Notes: a model not told the origin generated them from the sequence alone. DNA of 64,000 nucleotides from Gellertiella hungarica (GCF_014197145.1 NZ_JACIEZ010000003.1:372001-436000), one strand, 5' to 3'; shown: positions 1-11,220, counted from the stretch's first letter. Translations and numbers: made by a program.

Positions 1-2
1 AA

Positions 3-104
3 AGCAAGGGCTATAACGCTGCCTTCAGGCCAAAGGACCGTTCCCGCTTCCTTGAAACACTCGACAGGCTTTGCCGCCGGGCCAAGTCCCCGTCGCCGCA
101 CTGA
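3..104 (+). CDS. C-terminal fragment of an unidentified gene (cut by window edge)
   Basis: An open frame enters from the left edge and stops at the TGA at 102-104, giving 33 residues rich in Arg, Lys and Leu. Third codon positions are mostly G or C, as in the real genes here, so this is probably the tail of a gene upstream of fghA, separated from it by 21 bases. The fragment is too short to name a family. Confidence 0.4.
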   Translation, partial: SKGYNAAFRPKDRSRFLETLDRLCRRAKSPSPH

Positions 105-125
105 ATCACCATCCGGAGACATTCG

Positions 126-962
126 ATGAAAGTTCTTTCCCAGAACACCGCCTTTGGCGGCATGCAGGGCGTGTTCGCCCACGAGTCCGAGGCCACGAAA
201 TGCGAGATGACCTTTGCCGTCTTCGTGCCGCCGCAGGCGATTGCCGAAAAGCGGCCCGTTCTGTGGTATCTGTCCGGCCTCACCTGCACCCACGCCAATG
301 TCATGGAAAAGGGCGAGTACCGCCGCATGGCGGCCGAACTCGGCCTCATCATCGTGTGCCCGGATGTCAGCCCGCGCGGCAACGACGTGCCGGACGAGCT
401 CACCAACTGGCAAATGGGCAAAGGCGCCGGCTTCTATCTGGACGCCACGCAGGAGCCCTGGGCGGAAAACTACCGCATGTACTCCTACATCACCGAGGAG
501 CTGCCCGATTTCGTCAGCCAGCACTTCCGCATGGACATGGACCGCCAAGGGATCTTTGGCCATTCCATGGGCGGCCATGGCGCGATGACCATCGCGCTCA
601 AGCATCCGGACCGTTTCCGCAGCTGCTCCGCCTTTGCACCGATCGTGGAGCCTTCGACCGCCCACTGGTCGGTGGATGCCTTCGAGAAATACCTCGGTCC
701 GGACCGTGCCGCCTGGCGCCAGTACGATGCCTGTGCGCTCGTCAAGGACGGCCATCGTTTCCCCGAGTTCCTGATCGACCAGGGCAAGGCAGACAGCTTC
801 CTGGATAACGGTCTGCGCCCCTGGCTGTTCGAGGAAGCGGTGAAGGACACCGACATCAAGCTGACGCTGCGGATGCACGAGCGCTACGATCACTCCTACT
901 ACTTCATCTCCACATTCATGGACGACCACCTGCGCTGGCACGCCGAACGGCTCGGCGCATAA
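126..962 (+). CDS. fghA: S-formylglutathione hydrolase
   Basis: Hydrolyses S-formylglutathione to formate and glutathione, the second step of glutathione-dependent formaldehyde detoxification in the cytoplasm. The 278-residue length is normal for the esterase D family. The nucleophile elbow GHSMGG puts Ser147 as nucleophile; Asp223 and His256 (in YDHSYY) fit the remaining triad positions. Cys54 in the GLTCTHAN segment is the conserved cysteine of this family. GGAG lies 7 bases before the ATG. The partner formaldehyde dehydrogenase is not in the window. Confidence 0.95.
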   Translation: MKVLSQNTAFGGMQGVFAHESEATKCEMTFAVFVPPQAIAEKRPVLWYLSGLTCTHANVMEKGEYRRMAAELGLIIVCPDVSPRGNDVPDELTNWQMGKGAGFYLDATQEPWAENYRMYSYITEELPDFVSQHFRMDMDRQGIFGHSMGGHGAMTIALKHPDRFRSCSAFAPIVEPSTAHWSVDAFEKYLGPDRAAWRQYDACALVKDGHRFPEFLIDQGKADSFLDNGLRPWLFEEAVKDTDIKLTLRMHERYDHSYYFISTFMDDHLRWHAERLGA

Positions 963-1284
963 GGCACCGGTACCAGGGCCTCGGCCCGCGTGCTGCAGGG
1001 GCGCGCGGGCGGGGCCGATACCATCCGCAGGGTATTTCCGGGCCCTCATGCACCCGCCGCGCCGTTGGCGGTCCGGCCAGCGGCGTTTGGCGGACATCGC
1101 CCCGGGCCTGCCGCGCCGGCCTGGCAGCCACGCGCTGCGGGCATGACACATCCTCTTTCCGCCTCTTGCCTTCCACGGTCCGCTTTGCCAGATTTGTTGC
1201 ACCGCAGACGGCTGCGGCGGTGGATTCGCCATCGACCATTCGCGTGGGACGGCCCCGCATTTCGCAGAAAATGAGGAGTCACCC
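963..1284. other. Intergenic region holding a riboswitch
   Basis: This 322-base gap separates fghA from sugE. Open frames on both strands here are GC-driven shadows with no recognisable protein and poor start sites. The only structured element found is the pair of ACGG hairpins at 1202-1258. No clear terminator for fghA with a T-run was seen. Confidence 0.7.
1202..1258 (+). ncRNA. Guanidine-II (mini-ykkC) riboswitch candidate
   Basis: Two hairpins each present an ACGG tetraloop. P1 is CCGCAG-ACGG-CTGCGG at 1202-1217, a perfect 6-bp stem. P2 at 1242-1258 has a 6-bp stem with one bulged T around ACGG at 1249-1252. They are 24 bases apart, and P2 ends about 13 bases before the GAGGAG of sugE. 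Guanidine-II riboswitches are defined by two hairpins with ACGR loops upstream of SMR-type guanidine exporters, and the downstream gene is exactly such an exporter. The position next to the ribosome binding site suggests control of translation, with guanidine turning expression on. The call rests on structure and context; no covariance-model search was run. Confidence 0.85.
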
Positions 1285-1599
1285 ATGGCATGGGTCTATC
1301 TGTTCATCGCCGGCATATCCGAAATCGGCTGGGCCATCGGCATGAAATACACCGACGGCTTCAGCCGTCCCGTTCCCACGATTCTCACGCTCGCCGTCAT
1401 GGCCGTCAGCGTGGTTTTCCTCGCCCTCGCGGTCAAGCATCTGCCCCTGGGCACCGCCTACGCGATCTGGACCGGGATCGGCACGCTGGGCACGGTCATT
1501 CTCGGCATCTGGTTGTTCAACGAGCCGGCCGACCTTTTGCGCCTTCTCTGCATCGGGTTGATCGTGGTCGGCATCGTGGGACTGAAACTGGTCGGCTGA
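1285..1599 (+). CDS. sugE: SMR-family guanidinium/H+ exporter (SugE/Gdx)
   Basis: A 104-residue inner-membrane protein with four predicted helices (about 3-20, 29-49, 57-77, 84-103), the standard size for small multidrug resistance proteins. Glu13 in the first helix is the conserved proton/substrate-binding glutamate. The segment YAIWTGIG (59-66) is characteristic of the family. SugE-type members are known to export guanidinium in exchange for protons, and the ACGG-loop hairpins immediately upstream support that role over general drug resistance. GAGGAG precedes the ATG by 8 bases. Monocistronic; it converges with eno. Confidence 0.92.
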   Translation: MAWVYLFIAGISEIGWAIGMKYTDGFSRPVPTILTLAVMAVSVVFLALAVKHLPLGTAYAIWTGIGTLGTVILGIWLFNEPADLLRLLCIGLIVVGIVGLKLVG

Positions 1600-1696
1600 G
1601 TGGCTGACGACTGCCGCTCAAGCCCCTGATTTCAGGAAGACGCAATAACGCCCGCAACCCGCGCCCTTGGGTATGTGCGGCCTTCCTTTATGCAAG

Positions 1697-1728
1697 AAAA
1701 AACCCCTGCCCGCGCGAGCGGACAGGGG
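1697..1728 (-). terminator. Rho-independent terminator of eno
   Basis: On the minus strand an 11-bp stem (CCCCTGTCCGC pairing with GCGGGCAGGGG, one U-G pair) closes a TCGC loop and is followed by six T residues. It begins about 30 bases past the eno stop codon. Confidence 0.88.
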
Positions 1729-1760
1729 CCGAGCCTATGGCATCGTCAGATGTGGCGGGA

Positions 1761-3996
<2,236 letters not shown>

Positions 3997-4162
3997 GGCT
4001 GTCTCCATCGTCGGTCTGCGGGCGGCAAGGGAAATAGGCGGCGCGCCCGGCGGTCGCATCTGCCTGTCCGACAAAGGGGCGGCGCTGTCAAGGCAGGCGC
4101 ACGCACGGGTTTTTTCACAGCCTGTTGGGCAGAGGAGCGCACAGGCCATTTACATCGGAAGC

Positions 4163-4194
4163 TAAACGTTTATATTGACCGATATAAACGTTTA
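4163..4194. promoter_or_regulatory. Paired LacI-family operator heading the carbohydrate operon
   Basis: A 13-bp perfect inverted repeat with a 6-base centre contains two copies of the self-complementary decamer TAAACGTTTA at 4163-4172 and 4185-4194, 22 bp apart centre to centre, about two helical turns. A palindrome with a central CG flanked by AAA/TTT is the usual LacI-family operator form, and a LacI-type gene is in the operon. TTGACC at 4175-4180 could serve as a -35 element, so a bound repressor would occlude it. No convincing -10 was identified. The site lies between kdsA and the ATPase gene, so an effect on kdsA is possible but unproven. Confidence 0.8.
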
Positions 4195-4254
4195 ACATTT
4201 CGCATCTGCACAAATGCTGCGGCATTGCGAAGGCGCATGGGGAGGTGCCGCGCA

Positions 4255-5432
4255 TTGGCTCCGGTTCAGATTAAGGGATTGAAGAAGGCGTTCGGGTCGC
4301 ACCCGGTCTTGAAGGGCATCGATCTCGATATCCGCGACGGGGAATTCGTATCGTTCCTCGGTCCGTCTGGTTGCGGCAAGAGTACCTGCTCCGGCTGATC
4401 GCCGGGCTTGAGGAGCCCACGGACGGGCAGATCCTGCTCGGGGGACGGGACGTTACGGATCTGCCTTCCGCCAAGCGCAACATCGCGATGGTCTTCCAGT
4501 CCTACGCGCTCTATCCGCATATGTCGGTGCGCAAGAACATGGCCTTCGGCCTGTCCTTGAATGGCATGCCACGGGCCGAGATCGAACGTCGCGTGGCGGC
4601 AGCGGCGCAGATCCTGCAGATCACGGAGTTGCTGGAGCGGAAGCCCAAGCAGCTCTCCGGCGGCCAGCGCCAGCGGGTGGCCATCGGCCGCGCGATTGTG
4701 CGCGAACCCGTGCTCTTCCTTCTCGACGAGCCGCTTTCCAACCTGGATGCCGGCTTGCGCGTCAGCATGCGGGTGGAACTGGCCGCACTGCACGAGCGGC
4801 TGAAGACGACAATGATCTACGTTACCCACGACCAGGTGGAGGCGATGACGCTCTCCTCGCGCGTGGTGGTGCTGGACAGGGGTACGGTGAGCCAGTTCGG
4901 AACGCCGCTGGAACTCTTCTACCGGCCAGCGAACCTCTTCGTGGCCGGGTTCATCGGCTCGCCGAAAATGAACTTCTTCGAGACCGCCTCCCGGGGCGCG
5001 GACGGGCAGGACATCACCGTATCGGGCGAAGGCTTCGGCCGTCCCGTGACGGTGGGGCTCGAGCGGCCGGTGCCCTGCCCGTCCGGCACCCGGCTGACGC
5101 TCGGCATCCGGCCCGATGCCCTGGAGATCGTGGCCGCCGGCAGCGGTCACGTGGCAGCATCGGTCGATCTGGTGGAACGGCTCGGCACGGAAAGCCATGT
5201 GCATCTGCATCTTCAGGCCAGCGGGCAGCGGGTCACGGCCATCGTCCGCGGCAATCATCCCGTCCAGTCCGGCGATCGGGTCGACCTCTCTTTCGATCCT
5301 GCCCGGTGCCACCTTTTCGACGCCGGCGGAGAGGCCTTGCCGCGCGCGCTCGATGCCGAAACCCGGAGCCTGATCGACCGGGAGAAACAGATCAGGACCA
5401 GCCTTTCAACCGAGGAGGAAACCCATGCATAA
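4255..5432 (+). pseudogene. Frameshifted sugar ABC transporter ATP-binding protein (UgpC/MalK type)
   Basis: ATPase of a carbohydrate importer. The likely start is TTG at 4255, 9 bases after GGGGAGG. The frame reads through GPSGCGKST and then falls into a stop at 4396-4398, while the expected continuation LLRLIAGLEEP is in the next frame. Restoring one C at about 4386 (ACC-CTG-CTC instead of ACC-TGC-TCC) repairs the frame and gives about 392 residues. The rest is intact: Q-loop (MVFQSYALYP), signature LSGGQRQRVAIGRA, Walker B LLLDEPLSNLDA-like segment, H-loop (YVTHDQ) and a C-terminal TOBE-type regulatory region. A TTG at 4371 could start a fragment lacking the P-loop, which could not hydrolyse ATP. 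Either a true inactivating mutation or a sequencing error. It overlaps the next gene by 8 bases. Confidence 0.85.
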
Positions 5433-6657
5433 CGCCTTCAAGAGAACAGCCGGAGCGCTTCTGGCCCTTGCGCTTGCCAGCTCGGCCGCATTCGCCGAAC
5501 AGGTGCTGCGCTTTGCCACCTGGGACAGCGACGAAAGCCTCGCCATCCAGCAGGCCATTGCCAAGAAATTCGAGGAAGCCCATCCGGGCGTAAAGGTACA
5601 GGTCGAAGCCTATGGCGGCGACGGCTACGACCAGAAGCTGGCGGCCGGCTTCGGGGCGGGCAACCCGCCCGACGTGATGTACATGTGGAACTTCCCGCAG
5701 TACCACAGCTCGCTGATGCCTCTCGACGATCTGATCGCGAAGGATGCCGCCGCCCTCGACATAAAGGACATTCCGGAAGGCCTGCTCAACGCTTCCCGTA
5801 TCGATGGCAAGACCTATGGCATGCCGGCCGGCTTCACCACCCATGTGATCTTCTACAACAAGGACATGTTCGCGAAGGCGGGCGTCGAGGAGCCCAAGGA
5901 AGGCTGGACCTGGGACGACCTGCGCGCCAAGGCGGCAAAGTTCCGCAACGAGGCCGACAAGACTTACGGCTTTGCGGTCGATGCAAAACCCGATCCCTTC
6001 GATTTCGAACAGTTCCTCTGGTCGAACGGCACCAAGTACATCTCCGACGACGGCAAGACGCTCGACGGCTACATGAACAGCAAGGAAGCCGCCGAAGTGC
6101 TGGACATGTTCGGCGCCATGGCGAAGAACCAGGAGGCCGCGACGGTCAATGTCGGCGAAGTCACCTCCGCAAGCGCGCTCTTCAAGGGCGGCAAGATAGC
6201 AATGCTGGAAGGCGCGATGTGGAACAAGTCCGGCATCGACGAATCCGGCGTCAAGTACGGTGTTGCCTATCTCCCGGCCTTCAAGGGCAAGCCGGTGCAA
6301 TCGGCGATTTCCATCTCGGCCATGTCGATCGCCAAGGATGCCAAGGAGCCGGACCTCGCCTGGGAGTTCGTCAAGTTCTACACCTCGCCCGAAGCCATCG
6401 CGATGCGCAAGAACGACCTGCCGGTCCGCACCAGCGTGGCCGAAAGCCAGGGGATGACGAAGGATCCGGTTTACAAGCCCTTCTTCGACGTGCTGGCGGT
6501 TTCCAACAAGGAGCGTCCCGCCTTCCTCAAGAACCTGAAGTGGGCGCAGATCCAGGAAAACCTCGCCCTCGCGATCGAGGCCGCGATTACCGAACAGGGC
6601 AATGCGCAGGCCCATCTCGATGAAGCCGTGAAGCGCTCGCAGCGCTTCCTGAAGTAA
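5425..6657 (+). CDS. ABC transporter extracellular sugar-binding protein
   Basis: A 410-residue family-1 (MalE-like) solute-binding protein that delivers an oligosaccharide or related sugar to the permeases encoded next. The N-terminus is a signal peptide with a Lys/Arg start, an Ala/Leu core and a probable cut after AFA (residue 24). The mature start VLRFATWDSDES and the NPPDVMYMWN segment near residue 80 are typical of the cluster 1 sugar binders. GAGGAG precedes the ATG, which lies inside the 3' end of the ATPase gene. The exact substrate cannot be read from the sequence. Confidence 0.9.
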   Translation: MHNAFKRTAGALLALALASSAAFAEQVLRFATWDSDESLAIQQAIAKKFEEAHPGVKVQVEAYGGDGYDQKLAAGFGAGNPPDVMYMWNFPQYHSSLMPLDDLIAKDAAALDIKDIPEGLLNASRIDGKTYGMPAGFTTHVIFYNKDMFAKAGVEEPKEGWTWDDLRAKAAKFRNEADKTYGFAVDAKPDPFDFEQFLWSNGTKYISDDGKTLDGYMNSKEAAEVLDMFGAMAKNQEAATVNVGEVTSASALFKGGKIAMLEGAMWNKSGIDESGVKYGVAYLPAFKGKPVQSAISISAMSIAKDAKEPDLAWEFVKFYTSPEAIAMRKNDLPVRTSVAESQGMTKDPVYKPFFDVLAVSNKERPAFLKNLKWAQIQENLALAIEAAITEQGNAQAHLDEAVKRSQRFLK

Positions 6658-6693
6658 TCCCGCACAACCTGACCCCGGGGAGGATCTACCGAT

Positions 6694-7623
6694 ATGGCCG
6701 CAATGCAGGCGGGCAAGCGCAGGGCGCGCTTCTCCATCACCCCTTATCTGTTCATCTCTCCCTGGGCTCTGGGTTTCCTGTTCTTCACCCTCGGGCCGCT
6801 CGTCTTCTCGCTGACGATGAGTTTCTACGACTGGCCGGTCGTGGGCGAGCGCACCTTCGTGGGCCTCGACAATTACCGCACGATGCTGATGGACGACCCG
6901 ATGTTCTGGGAAAGCCTCGGCATTACCTCGCGATTTGCGCTGATCTACGTACCCTTCAACATCGTGCTGTCGTTCCTGCTGGCGCTTCTGCTCCATCATG
7001 CAAGGTTCGGCGTCGGCTTCTTCCGCACCGCCTTCTATCTGCCGAGCGTGATATCGGGCGTGGCGCTGGTGATGATCTGGAACTGGATCTACAGCAGCGA
7101 ATACGGCCTCCTGAACTACATGCTCTCCTTTGCCGGCATCGGCCCCGTCAACTGGCTGGGCGACAAGAACCTGGCGGTGGTGGCGATCATCGTCGCTTCG
7201 CTGTGGGGCCTCGGCGGCACGATGCTCATCCTGCTCACCGGTCTCAAGGGCATACCGCGCGAGCTTTACGAAGCCGCAACCGTTTCGGGCGTTCCGGGAT
7301 GGGCGCAGATGCTCTTCATCACGCTTCCCATGCTGGGGCCGATGCTTGTGTTCACCTTCATCACGTCGATCATTGCCGCCTTCCAGCAGCTCACCATCGC
7401 GCTGCTTCTCACCAAGGGCGGCCCCCAGAACGCCACCTATTTCTTCGCCATGTACATCTACGACAACGCCTTCAAGTTCTACGAGATGGGTTATGCCGCC
7501 GCCGGATCATGGATCATGTTCCTGATCGTGCTGGCGCTGTCCATGCTGGTCATGCGCTGGTCTGCAGCGTGGTCCTACTACGAGGGAGAACTGAAATCGA
7601 AGGACGGAGGCCACGATGCGTAA
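6694..7623 (+). CDS. ABC sugar permease, MalF/UgpA type
   Basis: A 309-residue inner-membrane permease with six predicted helices; the first follows a basic N-terminus and reads PYLFISPWALGFLFF. The EAA loop that contacts the ATPase is present in the form PRELYEAATVSGVPGW around residues 188-203. A GGGGAGG lies about 9 bases before the ATG. The last 8 bases overlap the second permease, a sign of translational coupling. It should pair with the 7616-8428 product to form the channel. Confidence 0.92.
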   Translation: MAAMQAGKRRARFSITPYLFISPWALGFLFFTLGPLVFSLTMSFYDWPVVGERTFVGLDNYRTMLMDDPMFWESLGITSRFALIYVPFNIVLSFLLALLLHHARFGVGFFRTAFYLPSVISGVALVMIWNWIYSSEYGLLNYMLSFAGIGPVNWLGDKNLAVVAIIVASLWGLGGTMLILLTGLKGIPRELYEAATVSGVPGWAQMLFITLPMLGPMLVFTFITSIIAAFQQLTIALLLTKGGPQNATYFFAMYIYDNAFKFYEMGYAAAGSWIMFLIVLALSMLVMRWSAAWSYYEGELKSKDGGHDA

Positions 7624-8428
7624 GCTCTTCATTCACTCCGCCCTCACCTTCCTTGCCGTTCTCTTCATCCTGCCCTTCTACTGGACGTTCCTCTCCGCAG
7701 TGAAGAGCACGGCGGAGCTCTACCAGTTTCCTCCCGTCTTCTGGCCGGCGGAGTGGCATTTCGAGAACTTCCTGACGTCCTGGAACAAGCTGCCGTTCAA
7801 CACCTTCCTCTGGAATTCCACCGTCGTGGTGGTGCTGTCGACCATCGGACAGCTGATCTCCTCGTCCCTGGTCGCCTTCGGCTTTGCGCGCTTCCGCTTT
7901 CCCGGCCGCGACGCGCTGTTCATCCTGCTGCTCGCGACCATGATGATCCCGTGGGACGTGAAGATGATCCCGCTCTACATGGAGTTCAACTATCTCGGCT
8001 GGATCAACACGCTGAAGCCGCTTATCGTGCCTTCCTGGTTCGCGGATGCCTTCTTCGTCTTCATGCTGCGGCAGTTCATCATGACGATCCCGCTGGAGAT
8101 CGACGAGGCTGCGCGCATGGACGGCGCATCGAGCTTCGATATCTTCTGGCGCATCCACCTGCCGCTGATGACCCCTGCGCTGATCCTTGTCGGCACCTTC
8201 CACTTCATGAATGCCTGGAACGACTATCTGGGGCCGCTGATCTTCCTGAACGACCAGTCGAAATACACGCTGACACTCGGCCTCGCCCTCTTCAAGGACC
8301 CGCATGACATCGACATCACGGCCGTGGCGTCCATCACCACGCTGCTGTGCGTGCCGCCGCTGGTGCTGTTCTTCTTCGCGCAGCGCTACATCATGGAAGG
8401 CGCTGTCGGCTCGGCGGTGAAGGGATAG
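7616..8428 (+). CDS. ABC sugar permease, MalG/UgpE type
   Basis: A 270-residue partner permease with six predicted helices and the EAA loop PLEIDEAARMDGASSF. The start overlaps the previous permease by 8 bases and is preceded by GGAGG. Members of this family form heterodimers with the MalF-type partner. The next gene starts 3 bases after its stop, so all these genes are probably one transcript. Confidence 0.92.
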   Translation: MRKLFIHSALTFLAVLFILPFYWTFLSAVKSTAELYQFPPVFWPAEWHFENFLTSWNKLPFNTFLWNSTVVVVLSTIGQLISSSLVAFGFARFRFPGRDALFILLLATMMIPWDVKMIPLYMEFNYLGWINTLKPLIVPSWFADAFFVFMLRQFIMTIPLEIDEAARMDGASSFDIFWRIHLPLMTPALILVGTFHFMNAWNDYLGPLIFLNDQSKYTLTLGLALFKDPHDIDITAVASITTLLCVPPLVLFFFAQRYIMEGAVGSAVKG

Positions 8429-8431
8429 GCC

Positions 8432-10129
8432 ATGCTTTTCGACTTCGAACGCATTCCCTTCAGCCGCGCAGACCGGTTCCTGACGCTCTCGCGGATGACG
8501 GAAGGCGATGGCACCCGCGCCACATGGCTTCGCCACGTCTCGGGCGGCGACGAGCGGCCCTCGCTGGGGCGGCTCTGCGAGATGATTTTCCTGGGCGCCC
8601 AGGGTGTGTCGGTCGAGCCCCGCTTTACGCTCGAGCCCTCGCGGCTCGTGGCGGAGGCGGATGGCAACCGGATCGAATTCGTCATCGGCAGGGGCGAGAC
8701 GCTGCACATGAAGGGGCGTGGCCTGGGCTTGCTGCTGAAGCTCAAGGGATCGCGATACGACTACGCCTTTCGCACGCCGGCCGGAGAGCACTGCGTTGTC
8801 GCTTCAGGCGAAAATCTGAAGATACGCCCGCTGGCTTCGGGAACCGCCCTCGATGTGTCCGGCCAGTGGCGCCGCGACCATGCAGAGGATGTGTCGATCA
8901 GCTTTGCTCCTTCGGCTGCCTGGGAGGGCTCGCTGGAGCTGTTCGAGGTCATGCCCCCGCCAGAGCACCCGCTCCCCTTCGCCGATGCCCGGGCGGATGC
9001 GGAAGCGGATTTCGCCGGCTGGTTTGCCCGCATGCCCCTTGCCCGCGCGGGGGAGGAGGAGGTGCATCGGCTAGCGGCCACGCTTTTGTGGGCCAACCGC
9101 GTTCCGCCACGGGGGCTTCTCACCCGACCCTCGATCTTCATGTCCAAGAACTGGATGATCAACATCTGGAGCTGGGACAACGCGTTCTCGGCGCTGGGCG
9201 TCCATCGGGCCGATCCCGCTCTGGCCTTCGACCAGTTTGCAGCAATCTTCGATCACCAGCACGAGAGTGGCTGCCTGCCCGACTTCGTCAATGACCGGCA
9301 CATGCTCTTCGCCTTTACCAAACCGCCGGTTCACGGCTGGGCGGTCCGGCTCATTCACGACAGCAACCCGCAATTCCTGACACCCGAGCGGCGTGCCTAT
9401 CTCGCCCGCACCATCGGGGCGCAGGTGGAATACTGGCTCGAGCACACCCGCGCCGATACGGATAGCCTGCCCACCTATTTCCACGGCAATGATAGCGGCT
9501 GGGACAACGCCACATTCTTCGCCGAGGGGGGACCGGTAATGTCGCCCGACCTCCCGGTCTTTCTCATCCTCGCCTGCGAGACGCTCTGCGATCTCCTGCT
9601 TGAGGATGCCGCAGCGATTGCCCGCTATCGCAGGACAGCGGACAAGCTGTTCACGCTGCTGGTGGAGTGGCTGTGGGACGGAAACCGCTTCCGTGCCCGG
9701 CTTGTTGCCGATCCGGACCGGCGACTCCCGCAGCAGAGCCTCGTGCAGTTCATGCCGCTGCTTCTGGGAAGCCGGCTGACCGGAGCGATCAGGCAGAAGA
9801 TGCTGGACGCGCTGAAGGGCGACGGGTTTGTCACCGAATGGGGACTGGCAACCGAGAGCACAGGCAGCTCGCTCTACGAGGCGGACGGCTACTGGCGCGG
9901 TCCGATCTGGGCGCCGACGACGCTGCTGGTCTGGGACGGACTGCGACGGCAGGGCGAGACGCAGCTAGCCGAGGAAATCGCGCGCCGCTTCTGCCGCATG
10001 GCTGCCCTGAACGGTCTCGCCGAAAATTTTGACGCCCTGACCGGGCGCGGTCTCAGGGATCCGGCATTTGCATGGACCTCGGCGGCCTATCTCCTGCTCT
10101 CGGACAGCCTCGGAGACAGCGGCCAATGA
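8432..10129 (+). CDS. GH63/trehalase-like glycoside hydrolase
   Basis: A 565-residue protein with no evident signal peptide, so probably cytoplasmic and acting on the imported sugar. The first 200 residues look beta-rich. From about 215 to the end it resembles an (alpha/alpha)6 barrel of the GH63/MGH1-like group, with the diagnostic segment YWRGPIWAPT at 487-496. By analogy with GH63 enzymes, Asp358 in SGWDN is a candidate general acid and Glu531 in AENFD a candidate base. Families of this kind cleave alpha-glucosidic bonds, mannosylglycerate or glucosylglycerate; the substrate here is unknown. Its stop overlaps the regulator start (ATGA). Confidence 0.78.
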   Translation: MLFDFERIPFSRADRFLTLSRMTEGDGTRATWLRHVSGGDERPSLGRLCEMIFLGAQGVSVEPRFTLEPSRLVAEADGNRIEFVIGRGETLHMKGRGLGLLLKLKGSRYDYAFRTPAGEHCVVASGENLKIRPLASGTALDVSGQWRRDHAEDVSISFAPSAAWEGSLELFEVMPPPEHPLPFADARADAEADFAGWFARMPLARAGEEEVHRLAATLLWANRVPPRGLLTRPSIFMSKNWMINIWSWDNAFSALGVHRADPALAFDQFAAIFDHQHESGCLPDFVNDRHMLFAFTKPPVHGWAVRLIHDSNPQFLTPERRAYLARTIGAQVEYWLEHTRADTDSLPTYFHGNDSGWDNATFFAEGGPVMSPDLPVFLILACETLCDLLLEDAAAIARYRRTADKLFTLLVEWLWDGNRFRARLVADPDRRLPQQSLVQFMPLLLGSRLTGAIRQKMLDALKGDGFVTEWGLATESTGSSLYEADGYWRGPIWAPTTLLVWDGLRRQGETQLAEEIARRFCRMAALNGLAENFDALTGRGLRDPAFAWTSAAYLLLSDSLGDSGQ

Positions 10130-11190
10130 CCACGAATGCCGATGAGTCCCGGCCCACCATCAAGACGATCGCCTTCGAGACGGGCCTTTCCATCGCCACG
10201 GTTTCCAAGGCGCTCAAGGATTCGCCCCAGGTGCGCCCCGAAACCCGCGATCTCGTGCAAGAGGCAGCGCGCCGCATCGGCTATCAGCGCAACCTGCATG
10301 GTGTCAGGCTGAGGACCGGGAAGACCTATCAGGTCGCCGCCATCATGACGGCGCCCGGTTCCCGGCAGGACGAATGGGAGGGCGTGGAATACGCCCAGCT
10401 TCTTTCCGGTATTTCCTTCGCGCTCGAGGGAACGCCCTATCGCATCGTGCCCTACACCGTACGCGACTTTGCCGAGAGTCAGGAAATGGTGCGCCAGATT
10501 GCGGAACAGCGAAAGGCAGACGGGATCATCATCTCCGGCATCCGTTGCGACGACCCGCGAATCCGCACGCTGCAGCAGGCTAAGATGCCCTTCGTCGCCT
10601 ATGGGGTCGGGCTTTCCAACGCGCCGCATGCCTCTGTCGACACGGACAATGACTGGGTCATGCGTGATGCAATCGAGCGCCTGTCTGCCCGTGGCCACCG
10701 CCGCATCGCGCTGCTCAACCCGCTGCGGGAATACAGCTGGGGCATGACGCGCCTGGTCGCCTACCGCAATGCCCTGGCAGAACGCGGCTTGCCCTTCTCC
10801 GACGCTTTCGTCGCGGAGGGTCGGCTTACGCCGGCCTTCGGGCGGGAAGCGGTGCTCGGCATGTGCCGGGAGGCCAGCCGGCCGACGGCCTTCATCGCCG
10901 CAAACGAGGCGGCGGCCCTGGGCGCGGTCTCCGCACTCCACGAGATCGGGCTTGTGCCCGGACGGGATGCGGTGGTGATCGCCACCGACGATCTGAACGT
11001 CAGCCGTTACTTCGTGCCGCCCATCACCACCTACTACCTGCCGATTTCAGAGCCGAGCACCATGCTCGGCCAGTTCATCCTGCGCCGCATGGCGGGCGAG
11101 CCGGTAGACCGGCTTCAGGCCCTGCTGCGCCCCACCCTCATCGAACGCAATGACGATGCCTGCCCGGAGGCAGGCGCCGCCCAAGCCTGA
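10126..11190 (+). CDS. LacI-family transcriptional regulator of the carbohydrate operon
   Basis: A 354-residue regulator starting at the ATG that overlaps the hydrolase stop. An N-terminal LacI helix-turn-helix covers about residues 10-55 (TIKTIAFETGLSIATVSKAL), followed by a periplasmic-binding-protein-like sensor domain. It is encoded inside the operon, so if it binds the paired operator at 4163-4194 it would control its own expression. Such regulators are usually released from DNA by a sugar related to the transported substrate; some members instead activate. The ligand is not deducible from the sequence. Confidence 0.93.
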   Translation: MTTNADESRPTIKTIAFETGLSIATVSKALKDSPQVRPETRDLVQEAARRIGYQRNLHGVRLRTGKTYQVAAIMTAPGSRQDEWEGVEYAQLLSGISFALEGTPYRIVPYTVRDFAESQEMVRQIAEQRKADGIIISGIRCDDPRIRTLQQAKMPFVAYGVGLSNAPHASVDTDNDWVMRDAIERLSARGHRRIALLNPLREYSWGMTRLVAYRNALAERGLPFSDAFVAEGRLTPAFGREAVLGMCREASRPTAFIAANEAAALGAVSALHEIGLVPGRDAVVIATDDLNVSRYFVPPITTYYLPISEPSTMLGQFILRRMAGEPVDRLQALLRPTLIERNDDACPEAGAAQA

Positions 11191-11220
11191 CATCATCACA
11201 ACTTTCCAAGGAGCTTGCCC

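Noticed and set aside
990-1274. 94-residue open frame before sugE
   Set aside because: It has no family features, overlaps the riboswitch hairpins and has only a GC-driven open frame.
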